Below are positions 16,866 through 25,787 of a DNA stretch of 64,000 nucleotides, piece after piece (the first letter of the stretch is position 1; each line of letters starts with the position of its first letter). The translations under genes and the position numbers were made by a program. Below the pieces are notes generated by a model. The model saw nothing but the letters and a program-made list of their open reading frames with translations. It made no database searches and was not told the origin of the DNA. Location of the stretch: NCBI GenBank assembly GCA_002083525.1, contig LWDM01000044.1, positions 134,314 through 198,313 on the forward strand, written 5' to 3'. The DNA is from Proteobacteria bacterium SG_bin9 (GTDB taxonomy: Bacteria > Pseudomonadota > Alphaproteobacteria > Rhizobiales > Xanthobacteraceae).

Positions 16866-17795
16866 ATGGGGATTCCTGAAGCAGGGGCGGTCAGCCGGGC
16901 GCTGCGCGTGGCAGCAGCCGTGTGCGCGTGCGCCGTGCTCGCCAATTGCGCCTCGTCCGACAAATTCGCCCGCAAAGTCGACCCGAAATACGGTGTTTCC
17001 GCCAGTCCGCGCGTGGTCGAGTTCGGCGAGCCGGTGCCAAAGGGCGGCGGCACGTTCCGCGTCGGCAAACCCTATACGGTTGCCGGCCGCACCTATATTC
17101 CTGAGGACAATGCCGGTTATCGCGCCGAAGGCTTGGCGTCCTGGTATGGCGACGATTTCCACGGCCGCCTGACCGCCAATGGCGAGGTCTTCGATATGAC
17201 CTCGCTCAGCGCCGCGCATCCGACCATGCCGCTGCCGAGCTACGCCCGCGTCACCAATCTTTCGAACGGCAAATCGGTAATCGTTCGAGTCAACGATCGC
17301 GGCCCGTACCACGGCAACCGTTTGATCGATGTCTCACATAATGCCGCCAACCTGTTGGGATTCCGGCAGAATGGTATCGGCAAGGTGCGCGTCGAATACG
17401 TCGGCCGCGCACCGCTGGAAGGCTCCGATGATCGTCAGTTGCTGGCGACGCTCCGTACCGGGGAACCGGCGCCGGCACCGTCTTTGGTGAGAGTCGCCGC
17501 GGCAGGCAGCTTCGTGCCGGAGATTCCGGCGTCGCGATCCGCGGCGATCCGCGGCGATATCCCAATGCCGTCGGGGCGGCCCTATACGCTTGGAAACGAT
17601 AGCCAATCGGTGACGGAACTGTCCGCCTCGCGCAGCGCGCGCACGGCCGGTCAGACGCTCGACAACCCGCGCGCGGTGAGCGTCACAAGTGATGGCAATC
17701 TTGCGGCACCGCAGACGCGTCCGGTTTCGGCCTATGCGCCGGTGCGACAGGGCGACGGCATCGGCAATCTGCTGAACGGCCGCGGGCTTTACTGA
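16866..17795 (+). CDS. rlpA: RlpA-family septal/cell-wall lipoprotein (lytic transglycosylase-like)
   Basis: 309 residues. Lipoprotein signal with lipobox LANC (C28). The double-psi beta-barrel domain spans about residues 80-180: GLASWYGDDFHGRLTANGE, the catalytic-type Asp and His region, and VRVNDRGPYHGNRLIDVSH. RlpA cleaves naked glycan strands of peptidoglycan in some species (family knowledge). The C-terminal ~120 residues are low complexity; I see no SPOR domain, unlike E. coli RlpA. ATG 16866 is chosen with GGA 7 bases upstream; an in-frame TTG at 16845 would add seven residues ahead of a normal signal peptide. Confidence 0.9.
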   Translation: MGIPEAGAVSRALRVAAAVCACAVLANCASSDKFARKVDPKYGVSASPRVVEFGEPVPKGGGTFRVGKPYTVAGRTYIPEDNAGYRAEGLASWYGDDFHGRLTANGEVFDMTSLSAAHPTMPLPSYARVTNLSNGKSVIVRVNDRGPYHGNRLIDVSHNAANLLGFRQNGIGKVRVEYVGRAPLEGSDDRQLLATLRTGEPAPAPSLVRVAAAGSFVPEIPASRSAAIRGDIPMPSGRPYTLGNDSQSVTELSASRSARTAGQTLDNPRAVSVTSDGNLAAPQTRPVSAYAPVRQGDGIGNLLNGRGLY

Positions 17796-17807
17796 GCCGG
17801 CAGGCCG

Positions 17808-18755
17808 CTACGCCACCTCTTTCAGGAACGTGACCAGCGCCGCGTTGACCTCGGCCGGGCGTTCCTGCTGCACCCAATGTCCCGCACCGTCGATGATGAG
17901 TTTGCCGCGGAGGTCGGGCAGCACCTTGTCGAGTTCGGCAACGCGCTTGGCGCCGATTCGGCCGGTGATGACCGAGTCCTCAGAGCCGGCAATGAACAAC
18001 GACGGCTGACGCACGAGCGCACCGTGCCAGGGCGCGGTGAGATCCCAGTTGCGATCGAGGTTGCGATACCAGTTGAAGCCGCCGCGGAAGCCTGACGCCT
18101 TGTAGTTCGCGACGAAGTGGGCGAGTTCGGGTTCGCTGATCCAGTCCGGCAGCACGGGCTGCTGCGGGCGGTTGCCGAGAAAACCTTTTGCCGGATCGAC
18201 GAACAGCAACGTCTCGCCGTCGCCGAAACCCTTGGCGAACATCGCCCGCATGGAATGATCGACGTCGCGCTCGAACTCGGCTTCGGCAACGCCCGGCGTT
18301 TGGAAGTATTGCCAGTAGAAATTATCGATGCCGTCGAGCTTGAGCTTCTCGAGCGGACGGCCCCGCGCGCGCACCGGCGGCGGTACGCTGAGCCCTGCGA
18401 CCGCCGTGAACATGTCGGGCCGGAAGAGGGCGGCGTGCCAGACCACCGGCGCGCCCCAATCGTGGCCGATCAGGATCGCCTTCGTCTCGCCAAGCGCCTG
18501 CACGAGGCCGACCACGTCGCCAACCGTATCGAAGATCGAGTAGGCGGCGATGTCGTGCGGCGCCGAGGTGCGGCCGAAGCCGCGCATGTCCGGCGCGACC
18601 GCATGAAAGCCGGCGGCGGCGATGGCGCCCATCTGATGCCGCCAGGAGTAGGACAGCTCCGGCCAGCCGTGACAGAGGATGACAAGCGGACCCTTGCCAT
18701 GCTCGGCGATGAAGATGTCGATCCCGTTGGCCGCAATCGTCCGGGTTGTCGTCAT
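17808..18755 (-). CDS. Alpha/beta hydrolase, epoxide-hydrolase type
   Basis: 315 residues. HGWPELSYSWRHQ is the oxyanion-hole HGxP motif of epoxide hydrolases; the nucleophile is Asp99 in LIGHDWGAPV; the general base His is in DGAGHWVQQERP. FNWYRN supplies a cap-domain Tyr that activates the epoxide in soluble epoxide hydrolases. Asp nucleophile excludes an ordinary serine esterase. No signal peptide, so cytosolic. It could also be a haloalkane dehalogenase-like or fluoroacetate dehalogenase relative, but the Tyr-containing cap favours epoxide hydrolysis. Convergent with rlpA across 12 bases. Confidence 0.88.
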   Translation of the reverse strand: MTTTRTIAANGIDIFIAEHGKGPLVILCHGWPELSYSWRHQMGAIAAAGFHAVAPDMRGFGRTSAPHDIAAYSIFDTVGDVVGLVQALGETKAILIGHDWGAPVVWHAALFRPDMFTAVAGLSVPPPVRARGRPLEKLKLDGIDNFYWQYFQTPGVAEAEFERDVDHSMRAMFAKGFGDGETLLFVDPAKGFLGNRPQQPVLPDWISEPELAHFVANYKASGFRGGFNWYRNLDRNWDLTAPWHGALVRQPSLFIAGSEDSVITGRIGAKRVAELDKVLPDLRGKLIIDGAGHWVQQERPAEVNAALVTFLKEVA

Positions 18756-18835
18756 CGTGTGTCCGCCTCGCTTCCAATGAATCGCGCGGCACGATAGGGG
18801 CGGCGATCCGGCATCGCAATGCGGATGGCTGGCGT

Positions 18836-21800
18836 CTATCGCGTCGCCGCCTTGGCCGCCGGAGCGAGATCGCGCGTCGCGACGTAGCCGAGCGGTTTGC
18901 CGCCGCTCGCGACCAGCGACCAGCCGCCTTCGCTTTTCAGCACAGTCACAGCGGTCTGAGCATTGAGACTGCGGACGACCGTGGCGCCGGGGCCGGGCTT
19001 GATCTGCAAGTTCGCGGTCTGCGCCAACTGGAAGGCGGGGGCGTTGTCTTCCGCGACCGTCGGCAGATCACCGGCGAGCACGCGGCCTTGCCTGGTCAGC
19101 GGATAACTGGATGCGATCCTGATCTGCGGCTCCTGACGCTTCTTGAACACCTGTTCGCTCAGCCGCGTCACCTGCGCGTAGACATAGGCGGCAAGTTCGT
19201 TGATCTCGATCGTGCCGTTGCCGTCGCTGTCGGCGCGCTCCATCGCGTCGAGCAGGTTGTAGGTGAACAGGCCATGGCCGCGATACTCGAAGGCGAGCTG
19301 GGTGCTGCTCGACGCCGTGATGATCGAGCGGCCGGTCGCCTGCGCCAGACGGTCGTTGGCGGCCGATTGCTCCAGCGCCTTGGTCTGCGCTGCATCGCCG
19401 GTGAGCGATCCGCTCTCGCAGGTGTCGAACAGGATCATGCTCTTGCGCGCGGGGATCGTGGCGAACCAGCGCTGCCACTGCTCCTGCGCGATGCCCTGGG
19501 CGACGACAGCAGCGTTGACGGCTTTCTCGTCGCTGTTGTTGCCAACTTTGAAGTCGCGCGGCACGAAATAGTAGCGGCCATCGACGGTCTTGCCGTGGCC
19601 GGCGAGGTGCAGCACGAACACGTCGGCCGGGGTCGCCTGCGCGGCGAACTCCTTGAACGCGGCGTCGAGCTTGTCCTTGGTGACGTCGGCGTCGGTCAAC
19701 AACTTGACGTTGACGCTCTGGTACAGACCGGCCCCGCTGGTGCTAAACGCTTGCGACAGCGTCCGCGCATCGCGGACCGAGCCGGCGAGCTTGAAACGGC
19801 TGTCGGTATAGTCATCGATGCCGGCAGCAATCACGAACAGCCGCGATGGCTGTGCGGCGACAGGCTGGCCCGGCGCCGGAGCTGCGGAGGGGACTGTGAC
19901 TGTCGCGCGCACGGGTATAGAGGCGACGAGGTTGGCGGCGTTATAGGCGATGACTTCGATGGTGTTGCTGCCCGGATCGAGCGAGAGATTTCGCGTCAGC
20001 CGCGCCAGCTGGTTCGCCGCCGGAGCAGGCGGCGTGTCGACGCCCACGGTGACGCCATTGACACGCCACTCGACACGGCCGATGCCGCCGCCGCGATTGA
20101 CGATGTCGACCTCGGCTGCGACCTGCGCACCTGAAGGTGCGCCGTCCTGCGGCGCGATGATGGCGACGCCCGGCACGTTACCGCTACCGATCACACGGCC
20201 GAGATCGAGCCGCGCTGCGGCTTCTCTCACGAGCCCACGCGGATCGCCGGCTAACTTTTCGCGTACGAGGTCCGGCCGGTAGAGCGACTGATAGACTTGC
20301 TCGATGGAATACGCCTCCATGCCCTGCACGATGCTGAGCAAATCGGAAGCGTTAGGCGAGGCGTTGAAGAAGCCTTCCGGTGTCAGGACCATCCATGCGC
20401 CGTCGCGTCCACGAACGAGCGTCGCGAGCAGATCGCCGGTGTCGGCGTTCCAGATCTTCAGAGTCGCATCGTCACTGGTCGAAAACACCCGTTTTCCATC
20501 CCGCGAGAAGCTCACTTCCTCGATGTTATCTCCGTGATTGCCGCCGAAGGTCCGAATTTGCTCGCCGGTTTGCGCGTTCCACATACGCAGAATCCGGTCG
20601 CTCCCTCCGGAAATCAGACGAGTGCTGTCTGGTGAAAACGCCGCCCTTACGATCCAGTGGGGCGGCATCGACAGATGATGCTGAACCTGGCCGGTTTCCG
20701 GATCCCAGACCGTTCCAACGTTATTTGTCTTGGTGCCATCTGCGCTGCCCCATTGCGTCACGATACCGTTAGGGACGCTCGATGTGAGATTTCCGCCGCT
20801 TGTGACGACACGCTTGCCATCCGGTGAGAACCCGGGGGTGCGGGCGCCAATCTGGTGGTCCCCGGCCTCGCGAAATTTCGATTCTCGAATGAGCTTGTGG
20901 GTGCGAAGCAGCTCGCCTGTCTTCACATCCCAAAGTCTTGCGATGTCCTTCTTATCCGTCGTTGTTGTCAAAATACGCATGCTGTCCGGCGAGAACGTGA
21001 AAAACGTGTAGTAACCGCCTCCAGTGTGGTCAGGCAATTTGTGGAGTACTTTTTTAGTTTCGGCACTTACCAAATAGACGATCTTGCCGCCATGATTCAT
21101 GATCGCGTACGTCTTGTTATCCGGCGACAGCTGGATAACTGCTGACGAGAAATCCTTCTCTGGAATCGTCTTACTGATGTCGAACTCGGAGATGACCTGA
21201 CCTGTTGTCGTGTCCCGCAACCTGACAATGCTCTCTTGGTATCGCCTGTTCGCGGAAATCACCTGCGAGCCGTCAGCGGATACCCAGGCCGCGAAATCTC
21301 CCGACTTCTCGTCGTAATTCTGGATCAACTGGCCCAACGTGGTATCCCACAGCGTCAGAGCGCTTCCTCCGACAAGGAGGGCCGATCCTGTCGGCGCGGA
21401 GTGAACCGATCCCGAGCCGAGAACTCGTCCGAGAAATGAAGCGACGAGCTTGCCAGTCGCGGCATCGACTACGCGGTTGTTCTGTACGAGCAGAAGCTTG
21501 CCGTCGGGCGAGGGCGTGATGTCGAGTGCGCCCATCTCCCACCAATCAAATGGCAGCTCAACCTGACCAGTGATCTTGCCGCTTGCGATGTCATAGCGGC
21601 TTGCTGGAAGTGTCGTCGGCTTGCTGGCGCAGCACGCCGGCGGCCACAACAGCGTCTTGCCATCCGGAAATACCGCTGCCGATCCATACTCGCTTCCTGG
21701 AATTTGGCGCAGCATCCGGCCGGATTGAACATCCCAAAAACGCGCGGTCTTGTCGTACCGACTCTCCGAGAGCACCGTCTTGCCGTCAGGCATGAACCTC

Positions 21801-22474
21801 ACCGAGGTGACCTTGTCCTTGTGCCCCTTGAACGTCTGGATCGGCTGGCCTGAAGCAGCGTTCCACAACTTGATCGTCTTGTCGTCGCCGGCCGAAAGAA
21901 TGGTGGTCCCATCTTTCGACAGCGCTATCGTTCTCACGTTTTCCGTATGGCCTTTGAAGGAACGGGTCAGTTGTCCTGTTTGGGCATCCCACAATTTCAG
22001 AGGACTATCGAAAGGATCGTCCGAGCGAGTGTACATGCCTCCGCCCGAGAGCAACTTCGATCCATCGGGCAAAAACGCCAGTGCATTCACCGAGACGTTG
22101 TGCGCCTTGGCAGTCCAAAGACTCGCGCCGGTTCGAACCTCCCAGACATAGATCGCATGGCGCGCCGCCGCAGCGACGCGGCTGCCATCCGGCGAGAATG
22201 CGACGGAGTCAACTCCGCCACCCCCGAAGCCGGTGGTCACGACCCAAAAGCTCCGCAGCTTACGTCCGCTGCGAACTTCCCACACCGATACTTCGCCCGA
22301 CCGCCCTCCCACGACGGCGTATCGGCCATCGCCGGAGAACGCCGATGAATATGTGCCGCTGCCGATGAAGTTCGGCACCAGCTCGATCGGATCGGTGGGC
22401 TTCGATTGCGCGAATGCTGTGCTTGGAAGAGCGAGGCAAAGAATCAGAAACCAAAGTCTGGCGGCAAATGTCAT
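18836..22474 (-). CDS. Secreted WD40-caspase (peptidase C14-like)-SH3 protein with EF-hand loop
   Basis: 1212 residues. Signal peptide MTFAARLWFLILCLALP... ending TAFAQ. Residues ~35-720 carry many WD40-type repeats, e.g. HKDKVTSVRFMPDGKTVL and DDKTIKLWNA, probably two propellers. An Ig-like stretch (~770-860) follows. The caspase-like domain (about 876-1115) has LAGHGKT with H960 and FDTCESGSL with C1019, the intact His/Cys dyad. DSDGNGTIEINE (1082-1093) is a canonical EF-hand calcium loop inside this region. An SH3-type domain ends the protein (~1150-1205). Start 22474 gives a proper signal peptide. A bacterial orthocaspase-like, possibly Ca-controlled, exported protease or scaffold; substrate unknown. 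Confidence 0.85.
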   Translation of the reverse strand: MTFAARLWFLILCLALPSTAFAQSKPTDPIELVPNFIGSGTYSSAFSGDGRYAVVGGRSGEVSVWEVRSGRKLRSFWVVTTGFGGGGVDSVAFSPDGSRVAAAARHAIYVWEVRTGASLWTAKAHNVSVNALAFLPDGSKLLSGGGMYTRSDDPFDSPLKLWDAQTGQLTRSFKGHTENVRTIALSKDGTTILSAGDDKTIKLWNAASGQPIQTFKGHKDKVTSVRFMPDGKTVLSESRYDKTARFWDVQSGRMLRQIPGSEYGSAAVFPDGKTLLWPPACCASKPTTLPASRYDIASGKITGQVELPFDWWEMGALDITPSPDGKLLLVQNNRVVDAATGKLVASFLGRVLGSGSVHSAPTGSALLVGGSALTLWDTTLGQLIQNYDEKSGDFAAWVSADGSQVISANRRYQESIVRLRDTTTGQVISEFDISKTIPEKDFSSAVIQLSPDNKTYAIMNHGGKIVYLVSAETKKVLHKLPDHTGGGYYTFFTFSPDSMRILTTTTDKKDIARLWDVKTGELLRTHKLIRESKFREAGDHQIGARTPGFSPDGKRVVTSGGNLTSSVPNGIVTQWGSADGTKTNNVGTVWDPETGQVQHHLSMPPHWIVRAAFSPDSTRLISGGSDRILRMWNAQTGEQIRTFGGNHGDNIEEVSFSRDGKRVFSTSDDATLKIWNADTGDLLATLVRGRDGAWMVLTPEGFFNASPNASDLLSIVQGMEAYSIEQVYQSLYRPDLVREKLAGDPRGLVREAAARLDLGRVIGSGNVPGVAIIAPQDGAPSGAQVAAEVDIVNRGGGIGRVEWRVNGVTVGVDTPPAPAANQLARLTRNLSLDPGSNTIEVIAYNAANLVASIPVRATVTVPSAAPAPGQPVAAQPSRLFVIAAGIDDYTDSRFKLAGSVRDARTLSQAFSTSGAGLYQSVNVKLLTDADVTKDKLDAAFKEFAAQATPADVFVLHLAGHGKTVDGRYYFVPRDFKVGNNSDEKAVNAAVVAQGIAQEQWQRWFATIPARKSMILFDTCESGSLTGDAAQTKALEQSAANDRLAQATGRSIITASSSTQLAFEYRGHGLFTYNLLDAMERADSDGNGTIEINELAAYVYAQVTRLSEQVFKKRQEPQIRIASSYPLTRQGRVLAGDLPTVAEDNAPAFQLAQTANLQIKPGPGATVVRSLNAQTAVTVLKSEGGWSLVASGGKPLGYVATRDLAPAAKAATR

Positions 22475-22686
22475 GTGAGCCCCGATGAAAATCGTTCGGA
22501 CCGGCACGCAATATAACGGCGGGAGCATTAGCCCCGCTCGGCAACCAATATCCGAGTATGGCGCACGGACATTGGCGCGCAAAGGGCCGGTGACCGCGCA
22601 AATCAGCGCAATTTCCGTGTGCCGCGCGGCCCGCAACATTGTTTGGCCCGCATTCGGCTGCTAAAATCACCGCATCGAGGATGCCC
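22475..22686. other. Divergent intergenic region
   Basis: 212 bases between the caspase gene and the PBP5-like gene, presumably holding both promoters. No clear -35/-10 pair, operator or hairpin stands out to me. GAGG at 22677-22680 is the ribosome-binding site of the downstream gene. Confidence 0.4.
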
Positions 22687-23931
22687 ATGTTTCGCCTTCA
22701 GAATTTCGGCTGGCTGCGTCACCGGACCGTGCAGATCGCCTGCGCGGTGCTGCTCGTTGCGGTTGCTGCGGCCGACGCCGTGCACGCCGCCAACAACAGC
22801 GTGCAAGGCGCGCCGAAGAAGGAAGATGGCGGCTACGACACCGACGCGCCGAACGCGATTCTGATCGAGGCGTCGAGCGGCAGCATTCTGTTCGAGAAGA
22901 ATGCCGATCAGCTGACCGCGCCCTCGACCATGCAGAAGCTGATGACGCTGGAGGTCGTGCTCAACGCGATCCAGAAGGGCGAGCTGAAACTCTCCGACGA
23001 CTACAAGGTCAGCACCAACGCCTGGCGCAAGGGCGGCGCGCCGTCGATCGGGCCGAAGATGTTTGCCGCGATCAACAGCCGCATCCTGATCGACGACCTG
23101 CTGCGCGGCGTGATGATTACCAACGGCAACGATGCCTGCATCGTGCTCGCCGAAGGCATGTCCGGCAGCGAGCAGGCGTTCACCGAGCGCATGACCAAGC
23201 GTGCGCGCGAGCTCGGCCTGACGCAGGCGACCTTCGGCAACGTCACCGGCATGCCGGACCCGAACAACAAGATGACAGTGCGCGAGATTGCCAAGGTCGC
23301 GCGGCACATCGTGCTGAACTATCCGGAGCAGTATCAGCTCTTCAAGGAGCGCGAGTTCACCTGGAGCCGGGTCAAGCAGCAGAACCTGAATCCGCTGCTG
23401 GCATCGATGACGTCGGCCGACGGCTTCATGGCGGGCGCGACCAAGGACGGCGGCTACGGCATGGTCGGCTCGGCCTTCCAGAACGGGCAGCGGCTGATCG
23501 TTGTCGTCAATGGCGTCGACGATCCGGACGATCGCGTCACCGAAGCGAAGAAGCTGCTCGAATGGGGCTTCCGCAATTTCGAGACGCGCGTGCTGTTCGC
23601 GCCGAAGCAGCTCGTCGGTTACGCGCGCGTGTTCGGCGGCGAAACGCGCTCGGTGGCCTTGAGCAGCACCATCCCGATCACGGTGATGGTGCAGCGGAAC
23701 GGCACGGACAAGCTGATCGCGCGCATCGTCTACAACGGTCCGCTGCCGGCGCCGGTGGAGCCGGGCAAGCCGGTCGGCATGCTGCGCGTCCTGCGCAACA
23801 ACAACGTTGCCGTCGAAGCGCCGCTGCAGACGATGGATGCGGTCGGCGTTGGCTCGACCACGCGGCGTGCGTTCGATGGCGTCAGCGAACTCGTCGGCGG
23901 TTTCTTCCGCACCAGCATCGGAAAGCTCTGA
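22687..23931 (+). CDS. D-alanyl-D-alanine carboxypeptidase (PBP5)-like protein with altered active site
   Basis: 414 residues. Signal sequence (IACAVLLVAVAAADAVHA), then a peptidase S11 domain and a PBP5 C-terminal domain, full length. The family residues around the active site are conserved but the catalytic ones are not. SxxK reads T81-M-Q-K84 (Ser only at position 80), SxN reads N146-G-N148, and KTG reads M248-A-G250 in DGFMAGATKDGGYG. It is therefore probably inactive or altered as a carboxypeptidase. ATG 22687 is preferred over 22681 because GAGG lies 6 bases before it and touches 22681. First gene of dac-tmk-holB, three bases ahead of tmk. Confidence 0.85.
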   Translation: MFRLQNFGWLRHRTVQIACAVLLVAVAAADAVHAANNSVQGAPKKEDGGYDTDAPNAILIEASSGSILFEKNADQLTAPSTMQKLMTLEVVLNAIQKGELKLSDDYKVSTNAWRKGGAPSIGPKMFAAINSRILIDDLLRGVMITNGNDACIVLAEGMSGSEQAFTERMTKRARELGLTQATFGNVTGMPDPNNKMTVREIAKVARHIVLNYPEQYQLFKEREFTWSRVKQQNLNPLLASMTSADGFMAGATKDGGYGMVGSAFQNGQRLIVVVNGVDDPDDRVTEAKKLLEWGFRNFETRVLFAPKQLVGYARVFGGETRSVALSSTIPITVMVQRNGTDKLIARIVYNGPLPAPVEPGKPVGMLRVLRNNNVAVEAPLQTMDAVGVGSTTRRAFDGVSELVGGFFRTSIGKL

Positions 23932-23934
23932 GCC

Positions 23935-24627
23935 ATGCCGGAGCTGCCAAATCCCGGCCGTGGCCGCTTCATCACCTTTGAGGGCGGCGAGGGCGCCGGC
24001 AAATCGACCCAGATCAAGCTGCTGGCCGAGCGGCTCGACACCACCGGCCTGCGGACGCTGGTGACGCGCGAGCCCGGCGGCTCGCCGGGCGCCGAGATCA
24101 TGCGGCATCTCGTGCTGTCGGGCATGGGCAAGCTGCTCGGCGGCGCGACGGAGTCGCTGCTGTTTGCCGCCGCGCGTGCCGATCACGTCAAGCTTGTGAT
24201 CAAGCCGGCGCTGGAGCAAGGCATGTGGGTGCTGTGCGATCGCTTCGCTGATTCGACGCGCGCCTATCAGGGCTATGTCGGCAAGGTCGACCGCGTGCTG
24301 CTGGATGGCCTCGAGCGCGTCACCATCGGCGACCTCAAGCCGGATCTCACGGTCATCCTCGATCTGCCGGTTGAGATTGGACTGCAGCGCGCGGCCGCGC
24401 GGCGCGGCACGGACGCGCCGGATCGTTTCGAGAGCGAGACCATCGAGTTTCACCAGCGGCTGCGCGAAGCCTACCGCATGATCGCGGAACGCGAGCCGAT
24501 GCGCTGTGTGCTGATCGATGCGGAGGGCGAGCCGGCGCTGGTGGCGGGCCGTGTGTGGACGGCGCTGCGCGACCGGGTGCTCACGCCTGTCACGGCCGAG
24601 GCCAAAAACGAGGCCAAGACGGCATAA
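23935..24627 (+). CDS. tmk: Thymidylate kinase
   Basis: 230 residues. Phosphorylates dTMP to dTDP for DNA synthesis. P-loop FEGGEGAGKST, then the DRF motif region LCDRFADSTRAYQG and REPGGSPGAE, which identify TMP kinase. Cytosolic. The C-terminus has a slightly long Ala/Lys-rich tail. Lies between the PBP5-like gene (3-base gap) and holB (overlapping TAATG), the usual arrangement in this bacterial group. Confidence 0.97.
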   Translation: MPELPNPGRGRFITFEGGEGAGKSTQIKLLAERLDTTGLRTLVTREPGGSPGAEIMRHLVLSGMGKLLGGATESLLFAAARADHVKLVIKPALEQGMWVLCDRFADSTRAYQGYVGKVDRVLLDGLERVTIGDLKPDLTVILDLPVEIGLQRAAARRGTDAPDRFESETIEFHQRLREAYRMIAEREPMRCVLIDAEGEPALVAGRVWTALRDRVLTPVTAEAKNEAKTA

Positions 24628-25667
24628 TGGCCAGCCGCAAAGACGACGACGAGAGCGGCATCGCCGCGCCGCGTGTAACGACCGACCTGTTCGGACATGG
24701 CGAGGCCGAACGCACGCTGCTCGACGCGTATCGCAGCGGCCGCATCGCGCACGCGTGGCTGATCGGCGGGGCGCGCGGTATCGGCAAGGCGACGCTCGCC
24801 TATCGGATGGCGCGCTTCGTGCTGACCAATCCCGTTTCCGCGCTGCCTGCGGTGGTGAAGGCCACCTCGCTTGCGGTCGATCCGAACAATCCGGTCGCGC
24901 GGCAGGTGGCATCCGGGGCGCATGGCGGGCTGCTCACGCTGGAGCGCACGGCCAACGACAAGGGCGTGCTGCGCAGCGTGATCACGGTCGATGAATCGCG
25001 TGAGACGATCTCGTTCTTCGGTTCGACCGCGGCGGTCGACGGCTGGCGCGTCTGCATCGTCGATACGGTCGATGAACTCAACGACAATGCCGCCAACGCG
25101 CTGCTGAAGATCATCGAAGAGCCGCCGGCGCGTTCGCTGTTCCTGTTGATCAGCCACGCGCCGCAGCGGGTGCTCGCGACCATCCGTTCCCGCTGCCGCA
25201 AGCTGAACCTGCGGCCGCTGGATGAAGACGACGTGATCCGCGTGGCGGCGCTCGCGACGGGCAAGTCCGAGAGCGATTCGGAACTGGTTGCGGCCGCAAC
25301 GGCCGCGGGCGGCAGCCCGGGTCATGCGATCGAGCTGATGGGCGGCAAGACGCTCGGCCTGCAGAAGCAGACCGCGGCGCTGCTCGAGGGATTGCCGCAC
25401 CTCGATCCGCGCGCGCTGCATGCGCTCGGCGATCAGCTGCCGCTCAACGACCGCGTCGCGCTCGGCGCATTCGTCGATTCGATCGAGCGCTGGATGAGCG
25501 AAAAACTGCATGGCGATGACGTGTCCGCAAACCTGCCGCGCCTTGCACGGCTGGCCGAGGTATGGGAAAAGATCGCGAACGACGCGCGCGAGACCGAAGC
25601 CTACAATCTTGAACGAAAACCTCTGGTTTTCTCGGCTTTCGGAATGCTCGCGGACGCGACGCGGTGA
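24627..25667 (+). CDS. holB: DNA polymerase III subunit delta'
   Basis: 346 residues. Clamp-loader component of the replicase. The P-loop region GGARGIGKAT keeps the fold although the terminal Ser/Thr is shifted to GKAT. The AAA+ core includes VDTVDELNDNAANALLKIIEEPP and the sensor-like SRCRKLNLRPL. No cysteine zinc module is visible. Start at 24627 forms a TAATG overlap with tmk; an in-frame earlier start would overlap tmk by 73 bases. C-terminal part is the collar domain. Confidence 0.95.
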   Translation: MASRKDDDESGIAAPRVTTDLFGHGEAERTLLDAYRSGRIAHAWLIGGARGIGKATLAYRMARFVLTNPVSALPAVVKATSLAVDPNNPVARQVASGAHGGLLTLERTANDKGVLRSVITVDESRETISFFGSTAAVDGWRVCIVDTVDELNDNAANALLKIIEEPPARSLFLLISHAPQRVLATIRSRCRKLNLRPLDEDDVIRVAALATGKSESDSELVAAATAAGGSPGHAIELMGGKTLGLQKQTAALLEGLPHLDPRALHALGDQLPLNDRVALGAFVDSIERWMSEKLHGDDVSANLPRLARLAEVWEKIANDARETEAYNLERKPLVFSAFGMLADATR

Positions 25668-25787
25668 GCCGGCGAGTCCCATTCCAAGCGCAACTGGACG
25701 GCTTTCGGCACCCCACAACATGCGACGGGATCGGGCTGGCAGCGTTGCCTCGATCTCATATCGATTTGGACGGCGAGGGACAGCGTG

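Noticed and set aside
22603..24912. 769-codon minus-strand frame opposite the PBP5-like gene, tmk and holB
   Set aside because: It is antisense to three well-supported genes and arises from GC-rich codon bias; its Arg/His/Leu-rich translation shows no domain.
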